DNA of 64,000 nt from Kingdonia uniflora (GCA_014058105.1 JACGCM010001245.1:682001-746000), one strand, 5' to 3'; counted from the stretch's first letter, positions 47,512 through 59,559 are shown. Notes: a model not told the origin generated them from the sequence alone. Numbers and translations are program-made.

Positions 47512-47761
47512 GGGTTCGATAATTGAACCTGGTTCTTTCGAATGGAATTGAATTGAATTCTACTGCGAATTGCTGTTACGAAGCTTAATTATGTTGCGAA
47601 GTTCAAAGTTACTGTAACTGTAACATTTCGAGGTTAATGTAGAAGTCTGAAGTTACTGTAGATGTAGCAGTTCAAAGTACTATAGCAGATATCAAAAAAT
47701 TACTGTAGCTATTCGAAGTTACTGTAGCAGGTACCAGAAAATTACTATAGCAGTTCGACCA

Positions 47762-47998
47762 ATGGGTTCCAATGATGATACAACAATGGTATCATTAAAC
47801 TCAAACCCTAATTCTCGCATTCCCCAGTCAGGTATGAAAACTAAAGGTAGTGTTTTAGTTGTAAATTCTTTTAATAGTACTTGGTTAATTGATACTGGTA
47901 CATCAGATCATATGGTAAATGACTCTAACATATTATCATTTATACACCTTCAACCCAAACCTCTATATACACAGCAAATGGTGGTTTCTCTCCTATAA
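47762..47998 (+). pseudogene. Copia protease remnant
   Basis: The frame contains W-L-I-D-T-G-T-S-D-H-M near residue 45, the catalytic motif of copia proteases with the active-site Asp intact, preceded by a short non-gag N-terminus. It ends at a stop before the integrase part. Confidence 0.8.
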
Positions 47999-48078
47999 TT
48001 GGAGAAGGTTCCACTGACATATGTGAATCCCTGATATTAAACTCTATCCTTATTGTTCCTACTCTAGAGTACAATATT

Positions 48079-49647
48079 TTGTCTGTCAGTAGGATTACTG
48101 TTGTACTTACATGTACTGTGACATTTTGGCCTCAATTCTATATTTTTCAGGACATAGTGACTCGGCAGGTTCTTGGTAGTGGTGTTAGAAAAGGTAATCC
48201 CTACTATTTGGACCTGACTAATAGTGAAGAACAGAGAATTTATCAGGTGAATAAAGCCAGAGGAATTGAAGAAGCAAAAGCTAATGTGTGGTTATGGCAT
48301 CGGCGACTGGATCATCTCTCATTCTGGTATCTTCAAAAATTAAATTTGTCGTTATTTTTGAATTGTAGTATTTCAGAGTTTAAGTGTGATATTTGTGAAC
48401 TTGCTAAGAGTCATCATATTACATGCTCTCCAAGTTTTAATAAAAGTTCAGAACCTTTTAGCATTATTCACTATGATGTATGAGGTCCTGCACCTATTTC
48501 TTCATTGTCTGGAGCTCGTTATTTTGTAACTTTTATTGATGAGTGTACTCGTATGATGTGGGTATCCCTAATTACCCATAAAAGTGAAGTCTTTGAAGTA
48601 TTTAAAAAAAATTATTAAATGGTTTTGACCCAATTCTAAAGGAGGATTCAAGTGTATCAACCTAATAGTGGAGAAGAATTTACTAGTAATGATATGTCGG
48701 AGTTCTTGATAAATAACGACATTCAACATCAAACCTCTAATGTTTATACCCCACAGCAAAATGGGTTAGCTGAACGAATGAATTGACAACTGTTAAAAGT
48801 TGTTCGTGTATCTCTTTTTGGAATGAATATGCCATTGAATTTTTGGGGAGAAGCGTTAAAATCTGCTGCTTACGTGATAAGCCGCACACCATCTAGGGTC
48901 ATTGAATTTCAGACCCCCTTCCCAAAACTTCATGATCTTATCACCATCCCTGCAATGCCAAACCTAGAACCACGTGTTTTTAGATGTGCAGTCTTTGTTC
49001 ATATACCTAAACATCAGCAAGGAAAATTGGATCGTTGTGCTCAAAAGTGTGTGTTTCTTGGATATGCTGATTTTAAAAAGGGTTATCGTTGTTATGATCC
49101 TGTGGAGGGGAAGGTGTATATCTCTTTGGATGTTTCATTTCGAGAATTGGAGGCATATTTTGTGGAATCTTCCCTTCAGGGGGAGAAACATAATGATGGT
49201 GAAGGAAAGTTCCCTATTATTGGGGATATGTTTCAAGAACTAGTGGATTTGAGAAGTAATTTGAACATGCGTAATAACCTAACTGATGATGAAAAGGAAA
49301 GTGAAGTAGAGTAGATGACATGGGGAGATCAGGGTATTGAAGATGAACTTCATATGAATGGAGAGGATCAGACGGCAGGGGGAGATCAAGCTGAAGTAGT
49401 AGAAGTTGCCCGTGACTCCAACATTCTAACACCATCTACTGAAGTACTGCCGCAGAATATCAAACCTCAGGTATTATCTAATCCTAATACTATTAATGTT
49501 ATTCAACCTAGACGTTCAAAAAGGCCTACTAAAGGTATTCCAAAATCTACTTATGAACCAGATATAAATTCTAAAGCCAAATACCCAATTTCTGATTATG
49601 TGTTCACTCATAGGTTGGCTAAGTCGTTTACATGCACTATGAATTAA
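48079..49647 (+). pseudogene. Copia integrase region, broken
   Basis: The pre-integrase zinc motif is seen as L-W-H-R-R-L-D-H-L-S (48292, usual form H-R-R-L-G-H) and C-D-I-C (48390). The catalytic core begins with I-H-Y-D-V (48469) after which a TGA interrupts, then F-I-D-E-C-T-R (48535), an altered N-S-G-E-E-F segment (48670) and Q-Q-N-G-L-A-E-R (48755). The post-core region is open at 48823-49314 (F-W-G-E-A-L-K-S-A) and 49315-49647, separated by a TAG. It would insert the cDNA; frame changes near 48615 and 48785 abolish this. Confidence 0.8.
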
Positions 49648-49659
49648 TTATCCTCTGTA

Positions 49660-51199
49660 TCTATTCCTAGTAATTTGCAGGAAGCACTGTCAGATTTACG
49701 ATGGAAGAAAGCCATGAATGAAGAGATGAATACATTACAGAAGAATTCCACTTGGGAACTTGTTGATAAACCCCCACGGATATCGTATTGTTGGGTGTCG
49801 TTGGATATTTATTGTAAAGATGAATTATGATGGAAGTATTGATAGGTATAAAGCTTGATTATTTGCCAAAGGGTATACGCAGACGTATGGTGTGGATTAC
49901 AAAGGGACCTTCTCCCCAGTGGTAAAGATAAATACTATTCGTGTACTCATTTCTCTTGCAGCCAATCAAGGTTGGCCATTATAACAGTTTGATGTGAAGA
50001 ATGCATTTCTCAATGGAGACTTAGAAGAAGAAGTATACATGGATTTACCACCTGAAGTCACGAATTCTAAAGGAGGAAAACTATGCAAATTAAAGAAGGC
50101 ATTGTACGAGTTAAAATAGTCGCCACGAGCTTAGTTTGGACGGTTTTTGAAAAGAATGAAGGCATTTGGATATAGACAAAGTAATTATGATCATACCTTG
50201 TTTATCAAATGGAAGTCAAGAAAGTTTACCGCTCTTATTGTTTATGTTGATGATATGGTTGTTACTGGAAATGACTCAGTAAAAATGGAGGCATTGAAGA
50301 ACTATTTATCACAGGAATTTGAGATGAAGGATTTGGGACAGTTAAAATACTTTTTAGGCATTGAAGTTGTAAGATCAAGCCAAGGTATTTTTATGTCTCA
50401 ACAAAAGTATATATTAGACATTCTTGCAGAAACTGGGATGCTTGATTGCAAACCGGTAGATACACCGATTAAAGCGAATCATCACTTGGGAATGTTTCCC
50501 GACCAAGTTCTATGTGACAAAGGAAGGTACCAACGCTTAATGGGAAGACTAATTTATCTCTCCCATACTCGACCGGATATTGCATATGCCATTAGCGTCG
50601 TAAGTCAATTCATGCATAATCCAAGTGAAGAACATATGAAGGCGGTCTTTCGAATACTAAGGTACTTGAAGAAATCTTCGGGAAAAGGTCTCTTATTCCG
50701 GAAAGGTGGTGATATAGAAGTAATGGGATACATCGATATAGATTGGGAAGGAGATATGACGAACAAGAGGTCAACCTCAGGCTATTTCACATTTGTATGT
50801 AGGAATTTGGTAACATTTATAGCTAATAAGCAAAAGGTTATTGCTAGATCAAGTGTAAAATCTGAGTTTCAGGGTATGGCTCATGGAGTATGTGAACTAC
50901 TATGGATATATAATATATTGAATGATCTTGGATTTAAACTCATGAAAACAATGATTCTACACTGTGACAATAAAGCAGCGATTATTATTGCACACAATCC
51001 AATTCAACATGACCGTATGAAACATGTTGAAGTGGATCGGTTCTTTATCAGATAAAATATTGACAAAAGGTGTATATCTTTTCCATTCGTGAAGTCGGAA
51101 GATCAACTTGCAGATATTCTTACAAAAAGAGTTTGTAGACGAATATTTAACGACATGATTGACAAGCTGGGCATGATTGACATCTATGCTCCATCTTGA
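49660..51199 (+). pseudogene. Copia reverse transcriptase and RNase H, mostly readable
   Basis: RT begins with W-K-K-A-M-N-E-E-M (49702), then K-A-R-L-x-A-K-G-Y-T-Q (49845), [10 protein letters not shown] (49990) and the catalytic Y-V-D-D-M (50246). A 302-codon frame (50147-51055) covers the rest of RT and RNase H, including T-R-P-D-I-A-Y-A (50567) and D-N-K-A-A (50966). The end L-G-M-I-D-I-Y-A-P-S and stop TGA at 51197-51199 run into the polypurine tract, as usual for this lineage. Stops occur near 49850, 49982, 50117 and 51054. Confidence 0.9.
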
Positions 51200-51206
51200 G
51201 GGGGAG

Positions 51207-51412
51207 TGTTGAATATAGAATATATGTTGAATATAGAATATACCTAATATAGGATATATACTAAATATACAATTCTCTAAATATAGGATATTCTTACTTA
51301 ACACCCAAGTAATTGTAACTATATAAGGAGAAGGTCTTCTTCCATTATAATGATCGAATACTAATAAAGTTAGTCCTTCTCAAATCTCTTATTCTTTGTA
51401 TTAGTTTATACA
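51207..51412 (+). repeat. 3' LTR of the gag-less copia element (206 bp)
   Basis: TGTTGAATATA...TTTATACA, same length as the 5' LTR with about 11 substitutions. It is preceded by a G-rich polypurine tract at 51197-51206. Confidence 0.95.
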
Positions 51413-51417
51413 ATAAA

Positions 51418-52315
51418 GAACAAAGGAGTAAGGGAAAGAGTGTATCTGGTGGGCAACAAATGGCCTATTTGGCATTGTCTTTTGAAAACCAGTAAATCCA
51501 TGTCGTCTCGCGAGCTACCACCTTGGGGCCGTTTTCAATTGGTGACATTATTCGTGCTTTTCACTTATAAATTTTGTTGCCATTATTGTCATTATGTGGG
51601 ATTGAAGCAATAAAGTAATAATGCTAAAATGGATTTGGTGAAATGTGGAGTACAATGTTCCTAAACAAAATTTATTTATTTGCTTTTAAGGTTAAAGGTT
51701 TTTGTTTTTACTTTGATGGTCATTTTATATTTGTATTCCTCAGACCAAAATTTGATCTCCATGTAATGGTCACAAATAGGTACAAACATGTTGTGATCCT
51801 CTCCACCGTTGTGGACAAAACATAATCGTATCATCTGTAAAATAAAATGGGACTACAAAGTTTATGTGCATTAGCAATGGCTACCAATTATTTTGACTAA
51901 ACAACTAGCAAATAATAGTACGAGGTGTGTCGCGTCAATGAATTTGAGAGGTTTTAGTGTCGAAGGTGTGTTAATGGATAATTTTGTAGCGCCTCGACAT
52001 ATTCGACGTGGCGAGCCACGGTTAGTACTAGTTCTATGTAATACAACAAGATCTTCGTCCTTCCAATAAATTTGTTTCTCAACTTATCATCTTTTGTTCA
52101 TTTTACGTCCTTTCCACAATAATGCATAAGTTTGTTTCTCTTCACATTATAGATTCTTATTTCCAAGAGCTTAACCTTCTCATTTGTATGAGTTCTTCCT
52201 AGCCGTCCATACTTAATTGAACTGTATTATTGTGAAAGTCGAGAGTCGAGAGTTATGAAAGGTTCCCACGCCAAAAACTGGTGAGAATTTAATTGTTGAG
52301 AGAACTCCAGTCAAG
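51418..52315. other. Intergenic DNA between two copia elements
   Basis: AT-rich, without a gene. 52119-52290 is the diverged duplicate of 30205-30390. Confidence 0.5.
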
Positions 52316-52320
52316 CATCT

Positions 52321-52513
52321 TGTTATGATATGGTCTCCTCCTAGTCAAGCTAGTTAGGATTGAGTTACAATTGTGAGAGATACTCTCCTCATCTATCTCT
52401 GGAAGATATGTAGATTGTAACTATATACTAGTATCTTTAAGTACTATATAAATAGAATAAACTCATCCCTAATACTAAGGGTAAATTTCTACATAAAATT
52501 TTTACATTCTTCA
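52321..52513 (+). repeat. 5' LTR of the interrupted copia element (193 bp)
   Basis: TGTTATGATATGG...ACATTCTTCA, with a TACTATATAAATAGA box near 52441. It is followed by the altered primer site TGGTACCAGAAC at 52514-52525. Confidence 0.95.
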
Positions 52514-52622
52514 TGGTACCAGAACCATAGATATCCTCATAACTCTATAGTCTTCTCTCATTTTTTTCCCTTCCCTTCTTCCCTTTTCTCTTGTCTTCCA
52601 CTACCTTACCTGCCTATCTATC

Positions 52623-53230
52623 ATGGCTTCTTTATCATCAACTCCTACCACCATTCCTGGGATTTCAAACCTTGCTCAGGTTGCTATTAAGTTAGACAAA
52701 ACAAACTATATGTTATGGAAAAGCCAGTTACTTACAATTTTGTACGGAACCAATATGTTACAAATGGTTGATGGCACAAACTCTTCTCCTGAAGAAATGA
52801 TTATGGTGGAATCGGATAAAGTAATCAATCCGGAGATCTTTGAGTGGAAGAAGATGGACCTAATTCTCCTTAGTTGGTTGCATGCTATTGTTACACCATC
52901 TGTGCTCGCTTAAATTATGAGCTACAAAATTGCTCATTCGACATGGGAAGCGATTGAATGAGCATACACATCCCAGATAAGCACTTGTAACTATCAGATC
53001 ATGCACGAACTCTCAAATATTCAAAAAGGCAAGAGTACGATCACTGAGTATATGGATCAAATCAAATTACTATCCGATGAGCTATCTATTATTCAAGAAC
53101 CAATAAAAGATAAAGATCTTGTAGGTTAGGTTCTTGACAGGCTTGATCTTGATTATGATGTAATAGTAACTTCGGTACACACGATGGGTTCGACCCCTAG
53201 TTTTGAAAAACTTTATAGCATGCTTCTAAA
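52623..53230 (+). pseudogene. Copia gag region
   Basis: The 96-codon start (M-A-S-L-S-S...V-A-I-K-L-D-K-T-N-Y-M-L-W) has the K-L-x-x-x-N-Y-x-x-W signature of copia gag. After a TAA it continues as W-E-A-I-E, L-S-N-I-Q-K-G-K-S-T-I-T-E-Y-M and further gag motifs, with several stops. It encodes the capsid protein in intact relatives. Confidence 0.8.
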
Positions 53231-53243
53231 TTGAGAAAAACAA

Positions 53244-53957
53244 TTGGAGTTGTATCACCAACAACCCGTAGATTGCGCTACAACTGTTCTCTTTGTACCT
53301 CGTGGTAATGGCTATGGTAGTGGCCATTACAATGGTCGTGGTTATATCCGTAACAATGGTTGTGGTAATCAAGGTCATAGATTTCAAGATCGTACTTATG
53401 GTTGTAGTAATACCCGTGGCTATCAATCTCACAACAATTTTTGTGGTTACCTATCACACAACACTGGCCTTGGGTACTATAATGAATGGGGAAACAACTA
53501 TGTCACGACCCCAAATCGTCAATCTCGCGGTTCTTCTTTAGAATTTTGTCAAGTGTGCAATAAGCCAGGTCATGCCACTAACTCATACAGTCATCAAAAC
53601 AATCATCAACCGGATGATCTACCTGTTACCTTCTCTACTATGAACTTCTCATTACCATATGATTCAACCTGGTATCCGGATACAGGAACAACGAATCATA
53701 TGATAGCAGATGATTCATCCATGTCTAATCGTCAAGATTATCACGGTTCAGATCAAGTTACAGTGGCCAATGGTAATACTCTTCCAATTAAAAGTCTTGT
53801 TGATATGAATTTATCAGTATCTTCTTCCACTTTCTTATTGAAAGATATTTTGCATGTGCCTAATATAGCAACTAATTTACTTTCTATGTCTCGTTTTGTT
53901 CACGACAATGATTTTTCATTCACTTTTGACCGTTATGGTTTTTGTATTAAGGATTGA
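53244..53957 (+). pseudogene. Copia gag C-terminus (Gly-rich, CCHC) and protease
   Basis: A 237-codon frame with a Gly/Asn/Tyr-rich stretch, then the nucleocapsid knuckle C-Q-V-C-N-K-P-G-H-A-T-N-S-Y, in which the final Cys is changed to Tyr. The protease follows with W-Y-P-D-T-G-T-T-N-H-M (usual D-S-G-A or D-T-G-A) near residue 145. Minus-strand frames over the Gly-rich part are shadows. Confidence 0.8.
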
Positions 53958-54059
53958 CGAACTGGGAGGCTCCTCCATCATGGTCCGAGTAAAAACTATC
54001 TTTTCCAGATTCAGTTTCAGCCACGTCATGCTTCATCTTCCTCTTCTGCAACATTTTCG

Positions 54060-55020
54060 GGTATGGTACGAAAGAATTCTACTCTTGCTGTTTGGCACAA
54101 GCGCTTAGGGCATCCAGCTCCTCAAACTCTTTGTCGTTTAGTCAATAATAAATGTATTAATGTTGTCGGGACATTTGCGATTCCAAATTGTTGAAATTGC
54201 TTGGCAAATAAAAGTTGTCATTTGCCTTTTTCATCATCTACTTCTCATTCATCATCACCATTACATCTTGTTCAATCTGATTTATGGGGCCCAACTCCTG
54301 AGTTATCATGTGGAGGTTTTCGCTATTATCTAATATTCGTTGACAATTTTTCAAAATATACTTGGATTTATCCCCTTGTTCAAAAATCAAAGTGCTTCGA
54401 CTATTGTTGCAAATTTAAATTAGTTTTTAAAAATCAATTTGGTACAAAAATAAAAATCTTTCAATCAGATGGTGGCAAGGAATATGTAAATCGTATCTTC
54501 GCAGATTTTCTTAAAAGAAATGAAATTTAAAATCGCCTTACATGTCCCCTTACCCTACAACAAAATGGGGTTGTCGAGCGAAAGCATAGACATATCATTG
54601 AGACTGGACTTACCCTCCTTTATTAAGCCTTTATGCCTTGAAAGTTTTGGATGGAAGCATTCTCTTCTACTGTTTTCCTCATTAATCGGCTTCCTTCACC
54701 TACTTTGGGACACCAATCACCCTATGAGTTACTATTTCATCGTGCTCCAGACTATACAGTTTTGCAAACCTTTGGTGCCCAATGTTTTCCTTTTCTTGGA
54801 GCGACAAAAGCCGATAAACTTGTTGTGAAATCGGTATCCTATGTTTAGCTTGGATATGAAACTAATCAAAAAGGTTATAGATGCATTGATATAAAAACTG
54901 GGCGTATCTATCTTTCTCGCCAGGTTCGATTTGTAGAAGATGTTTTTCCTTTTACCCAAATTCTAACTACAGGTCCTCTAAAAGCCTCCACTGCCCGTTA
55001 TCATTGGATTCATTCTACTG
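54060..55020 (+). pseudogene. Copia integrase region
   Basis: W-H-K-R-L-G-H-P (54091) and a C-x-x-C pair that is partly lost (C-stop-N-C near 54195) form the zinc domain. The core shows Q-S-D-L-W-G-P (54265), F-V-D-N-F-S-K-Y-T-W (54335), Q-S-D-G-G-K-E-Y (54460) and, after a frame change, Q-Q-N-G-V-V-E-R-K-H-R (54560). The three catalytic positions are still present. R-L-P-S-P-T-L-G and Y-E-L-L-F follow (54680-54740). Confidence 0.8.
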
Positions 55021-55061
55021 AACCTATACTTCCATCTACAAGAGGGCTTCTCCTTTCGGTT

Positions 55062-55706
55062 ATGGCACAAAACATGGTAACTCCCTCAGTTAACGCTCCC
55101 CAAAACACCTCGGTACAAGCCATAATATCACCTACCTCAAGTTATGAACCAAATGAAACTCCCCAAATCACCAATACTCAAGTTAGTAGTGGCTTACCAA
55201 TAGTAGTTCCATCAACCTCAAGCTTGAATTATCCATCACCTCCTACTTCAGTTGCTTCACATCTATTACCCTCAAACAATGACATCACATTTGCACCAAT
55301 TGCACATACTCACACCATGGTCACTCGTACCCAAGATGGAACACGTCGCCCCAAACAACCCTACACCGGTCTGGTTGTTTCTCATCCTTTACCTGTATGT
55401 CTTCAAGCCGTTGTTCGCAAACTTGAGGATGAACCTACTTACTTCACCGAAGCCGTTAAATCGCCACATTGGAGTGCTGCCATGCTTGATGAGTTTAATG
55501 CGTTACTAAAACAAAGAACTTGGTCACTTGTTTCGGCGACTCGAGCTCCTAATATTGTTGGCTGTAAATGGGTTTTTAACACTAAGAGGTGAGCTGATGG
55601 TATGCTTGAGCGACACAAAGCTCGCCTTGTCACTAAATGCTGTAATGAAAATATGGGATTGATTTTGGTGACACGTTTAGTCCTGTGGTAAAGCCACCTA
55701 CGATAC
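55062..55706 (+). pseudogene. Copia linker and start of reverse transcriptase (5' half of split RT)
   Basis: A Ser/Pro/Thr-rich linker with T-M-V-T-R is followed from 55440 by E-P-T-Y-F-T-E-A-V-K-S-P-H-W-S-A-A-M and W-x-L-V-S...V-G-C-K-W-V-F-N-T-K-R, the typical beginning of copia RT. It ends at F-S-P-V-V-K-P-P-T at the chromovirus insertion and resumes at 61435. Confidence 0.85.
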
Positions 55707-56281
55707 TGATCCAAGGGGATCTAGGTTATTTTGATATTTTGTCAAAGTTGTTCAAACGAGGTTGATAGTTGTTCGAACGACCAAATTCCATCCCACTGTA
55801 ATTTTGGCCTAGAACCATTTTTCGTTCGAACTACTTGTATTTTCGGTCGAACGAGTTATTTTCATGCCACTGGAATTTTGGCCCAGGGTCATATTTTGTT
55901 CGAACGAGTTGGGTTTACGTTTGAACGACCAGGCGAGTTTCTAGGGTTTTAGACCAATTAGTCATAAGGTCGTTCGAACGACTCCCTAGTTCGCTCGAAC
56001 GACTTTGGCGCTGTTTTGATTCTCAGGGGTTGCTTTGCCTCAAGATTTGTTCTTTTATGATTTTCGAGTTCCCTAGTATATAAAGGGAACTTAGGTTATT
56101 TTCTAGGTTATGTTTTTTTTTATGTTAGATCTGAAAAGAGTTATGAGAGAAGCCTAGGGTTTGAGAGTTTTCATTGTAATTACTTCAAGTTTAAGTAATC
56201 GATTATCTATTTTTCCAAATCTAATTGGTGTTCTTCGTATTTCTCTACTAACTAAAAGTTTCTCAATCGTATTATGGATTA
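55707..56281 (+). repeat. 5' LTR of the chromovirus (575 bp), with palindrome array
   Basis: TGATCCAAGGGG...TATGGATTA. Between 55747 and 56003 it carries eight variants of TCGTTCGAACGA, upstream of a TATATAAA box at 56077-56084, i.e. in U3 where an enhancer would lie. The end is TA rather than CA. Confidence 0.9.
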
Positions 56282-56321
56282 AGCGGTATCAGTTTTCCAG
56301 TTGCAATTCTGAGGGGGTTGA

Positions 56322-57345
56322 TTGAGGTTTATGGTCCCTATATATGACCGTTTCAAGCAAACGAAGGAGAAGCTAGTAAGTCCGTTGAAAATCCATCGCA
56401 AGCCTAATTCGACGAAGAAGGACGATTTGGAGATGGGCGATTTCACCGATCGACTTACGACTTTGGAAACGACAATTTCCACCCTAACTTCTACTGTAGG
56501 GGAGTTAGTAGAATAATTGTATCTCATAAACCTCGCATTGGGTTCCGTTTCGGCAGAACGACGAGGCTGCTCGAAGAAGAAAGGGGTTTCGGCGGTGGAT
56601 GGAGACAAGGATAATGCGGGGATAACTAGAGATTCTAGTGATGATAAATCCATTAAGGAGTGCCCAGAGTTTGGTAAGTCATTGAATTCTATGCGTAATC
56701 TTCGTTATGGATTTAAGATTGAGATTCCAGTTTTCTATGGTTCTGTCGATGTCGAGAAATTAGATAATTGGTTAGATAGGTTGGAGACCTATTTTTCCAT
56801 TGATGAATATTCCGATGCTCAGAAGATTTGCTTCTCAACTTTGAAATTCACAAGTCACTCACTCACGTGGTGGAAGTCCTATCGGAAGCGACATGATGTC
56901 AAAAGTCTGAGTTGGAAGGAATTCAAGGTTTTGGTGAGGAAGCAATTCTATCCAATTGGGTATGAGCAAGAGCAATGGTACAAATGGCACAACTTGCGCC
57001 AAAGGTTTGGGAAATCAGTGTAATAATTCACTACGGAGTTTCATAACCAAGTATTGGTTTTGGATATTGACATGGATGAGTACGATGTGTTCATAAAGTA
57101 TACGGGGGGTTTGTCAGAGTCCATTTGAAGAGAATTAAAGCCTTTCAATTTGGTAAATATTAAGGACCCTACCGTTAAAGCAATTGCCATTGAAGGAAAA
57201 TACTTGAAGGGCAATAAGAAAGACGACAAGAACAAGTTGGGGTACAAAGTTAATTAGAAGTTTGATCAGAAAGGGGAGTGCAAAAGAGAGGGGTCTTCAT
57301 TCAGGGGGACTATCTGTAGTCATTGCAAGGCTAATAAGCACAATT
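56322..57345 (+). pseudogene. Chromovirus gag region
   Basis: Frames at 56322-56516 and 56517-57023 are joined by a TAA. The second has the Retrotrans_gag pattern I-P-V-F-Y-G-S-V-D...W-L-D-R-L-E-T-Y-F and L-T-W-W-K-S-Y. After further stops a CCHC knuckle C-S-H-C-K-A-N-K-H-N-S-D-I-C lies at about 57308-57350. The capsid protein would package element RNA. Confidence 0.8.
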
Positions 57346-57499
57346 CTGATATATGTTGGAAACTCCACCCAGAGCTTCTACTGAAAGAGGAGAAGGGCAA
57401 GAAATAAAAATGTGCACTAGCCATAGCGATTGTAGATCTTCTGGATTTAGATAAGCCAAATCCTAAGCTTACTCTAATATTTAAGCAACCTCTATCTAT

Positions 57500-57844
57500 C
57501 GACGAGGCGAGTCGGGAAGAGCTATTCTTTGTTAGTATTTAGGTAAAGCAGAGCTTAGTCGAGGCCATTATTGATCCGGGTAGTCAGATGAATTTAATTT
57601 ATGTGGTGGTGAAGAAATGAGTTTGGCCATTGTGGCTCATCCTAAGCCGTATGGTTTGGGTTGGATTCAGAAAGACGCAGAATTGAAGATCACTAAGCAA
57701 TGTACTTTTAAGTTTGCGATTGCTGAGAAGTTTATTGACCAAGTGACATGTGAGGTGGTTCAATTGGATGTGTGCCAAGTCATCTTGGGTAACCCTTATA
57801 TTTGGGACCGAGATACCATCGTGCTCGTAAGTATCGTTTGGTAA
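57500..57844 (+). pseudogene. Chromovirus aspartic protease remnant
   Basis: A-I-I-D-P-G-S-Q-M-N-L-I at 57565 corresponds to the protease active site, with D-P-G-S in place of D-T/S-G-S, a Pro that should disable it. The downstream Y-I-W-D-R-D and C-Q-V-I-L-G-N-P-Y motif (57770-57810) is the usual second landmark. Confidence 0.75.
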
Positions 57845-58199
57845 AGGATGGGACTAAGTTTCATATTAATGCGTACAAGGAACATATCACTACCAGTAAT
57901 TTTGTAACGGCGACTCAGGCGAAGAGGTTGGTTAATGCGAGCGACAAATTTATATTGTTATTGGTGCGACCAGTTTAAGAGGGTCCGTCGGCTACAGTAT
58001 TGTCTACTTTGGCAATGTTTCCTAAGTAACAAACCGATATGGGGGAGTTACAAGAGGAGTATATAGACTTGTTTCTGGGCATAGAAAGGATACCGCGTAA
58101 GAAGGATATGGAGCATGATATCACCTTGGGTGAATGGTGAGCCACAACCTAATATTAGGTTATATCAGACTTCTATTATAGAGTCTGATGAGATCAAGA

Positions 58200-59400
58200 A
58201 ACAGGTATAAGAACTTCTTGAGCAAGGAGTTTTAATCCAAGTTGCTCACCTTGTGGTTAGCCTGTGTTACTGGTGCCGAAGAAGGATAGGTATTGGAGGA
58301 TATGTGTAGATTATCGGGCATTGAACAAGATCGCGGTGAAGAATCGTTATCCGCTTTCGCGGATTGATGAGCTTTTAGATGAGTTGTAGACGGCTCAGTT
58401 TTTCACCAAGTTAGATCTTAAGTCAGGTTACCATCAAGTTAGAATCCGGGAGGAGGATACTTGGAAGACAACGCTCAAGACCAAATAGGGCTTATTTGAG
58501 TGGTTAGTGATGCCTTTTAGGTTATGCAATGCTTCAGCAATACTTATGCGGCTAATGAATGAGGTACTTCGTGTGTTTATTGATGATTTTGTGATTGTAT
58601 ATTTGGATGATATCTTGATATATAGTCGTACATGGGAGGAGCATCTTAGGCATTTACGCAAAGTGTTGGGCATGTTACGATTACAACAGCTTTTTCTGAA
58701 CGGGAAGAAGTACGAGTTTGGGAAACGGCAGCTAGTCTATTTGGGTTTATTATTGGTGGTGGCGAGCTTAAGGTCGATCCAGAGAAGGTCACGGTCATTA
58801 CTAATTGGCATAGACCCCATACAGTGACGGAAGTGAGGAGTTTTATGGGTTCTTGCCAGTACTGACAGAAATTTATTCGGCATTTTTCACAAATCGCCGC
58901 ACCGTTACATTCTTTGACAAAGACCGGAGTACAATTTATGTGGGAAGAGCACCATGAGAAGATTTTTCTGTTACTGAAGCGCAAGATTACGGATGCACCA
59001 GTATTAACATTGCCCAATTTGCAGTAGCCTTTTGAGATCGAGACAGATGCGTCAGACTATGCATTGGGGGCAATCCTTTTATAGGATGGGAAGCCGGTTG
59101 CTTACCATTCTGAGATGTTTACAGGAGCAGTACGCAACTATCCTACCTACAATAAGAAGTTTTACGCGTTATATTAATCAGTAAAACATTGGCGGAGTTA
59201 CTTATTGGGGAAGGAGGTTGTGGTACATTCCGATCACAAACTATTACAGTTCTTATCTACGCAGTGTAAGCTACAACAAGCTCGCCATATGAAGTGGATG
59301 TCGTACCTTCAGCAGTTTACCTTATTGATCAAGTATAAGAAAGAAGTGGACAACAAGATGGCTAATATGTTATCTCGACCCCTATTACCAACTATTTCGG
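58200..59400 (+). pseudogene. Chromovirus reverse transcriptase and RNase H
   Basis: RT shows [19 protein letters not shown] (58296), [13 protein letters not shown] (58400), M-P-F-R-L-C-N-A (58510) and the catalytic V-Y-L-D-D-I-L (58597). RNase H is seen as E-T-D-A-S-D-Y-A-L-G (59040) and V-V-H-S-D-H-K-L-L-Q-F-L (59218) with M-A-N-M-L-S-R (59358). In-frame stops occur near 58388, 58487, 58862, 59026 and 59083, and there is a frame change near 58750. Confidence 0.9.
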
Positions 59401-59559
59401 TATTATTGGTAGTTAGGCAGATCCAGCTGATTGTACTTTTGAGTATGTTTCAGGGTATGACGACGACAAGGAGCTCAGTGTGACTCACGAGAAGTTACTG
59501 CAGGGCAAGACGTGCGAGTATGTGCTGAAGGATGGCTTGATTTACAGGGGCAGTCTACT

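Larger units (their letters stand above)
47294..51412 (+). mobile_element. Ty1/copia element, complete ends, lacking gag
   Basis: Two 206-bp LTRs (47294-47499, 51207-51412) differ at about 11 positions by my count. The 5-bp duplication ATAAA flanks the element at 47289-47293 and 51413-51417. The primer site TGGTATCAGAGC follows the left LTR directly. The tract TGAGGGGGAG precedes the right LTR. The internal region codes for protease, integrase, RT and RNase H in copia order, but only about 260 bases separate the primer site from the protease frame, so gag is missing. Frameshifts and stops make pol inactive. Confidence 0.95.

Noticed and set aside
51960..52040. Second Helitron-like end (GGCGAGCCACGG...CTAGT)
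   Set aside because: The stem is imperfect and the CTAG spacing does not fit.
53226..53541. Thr/Ile- and Val-rich ORFs on both strands
   Set aside because: They are shadows of the Gly/Asn/Tyr-rich gag C-terminus in the correct frame.
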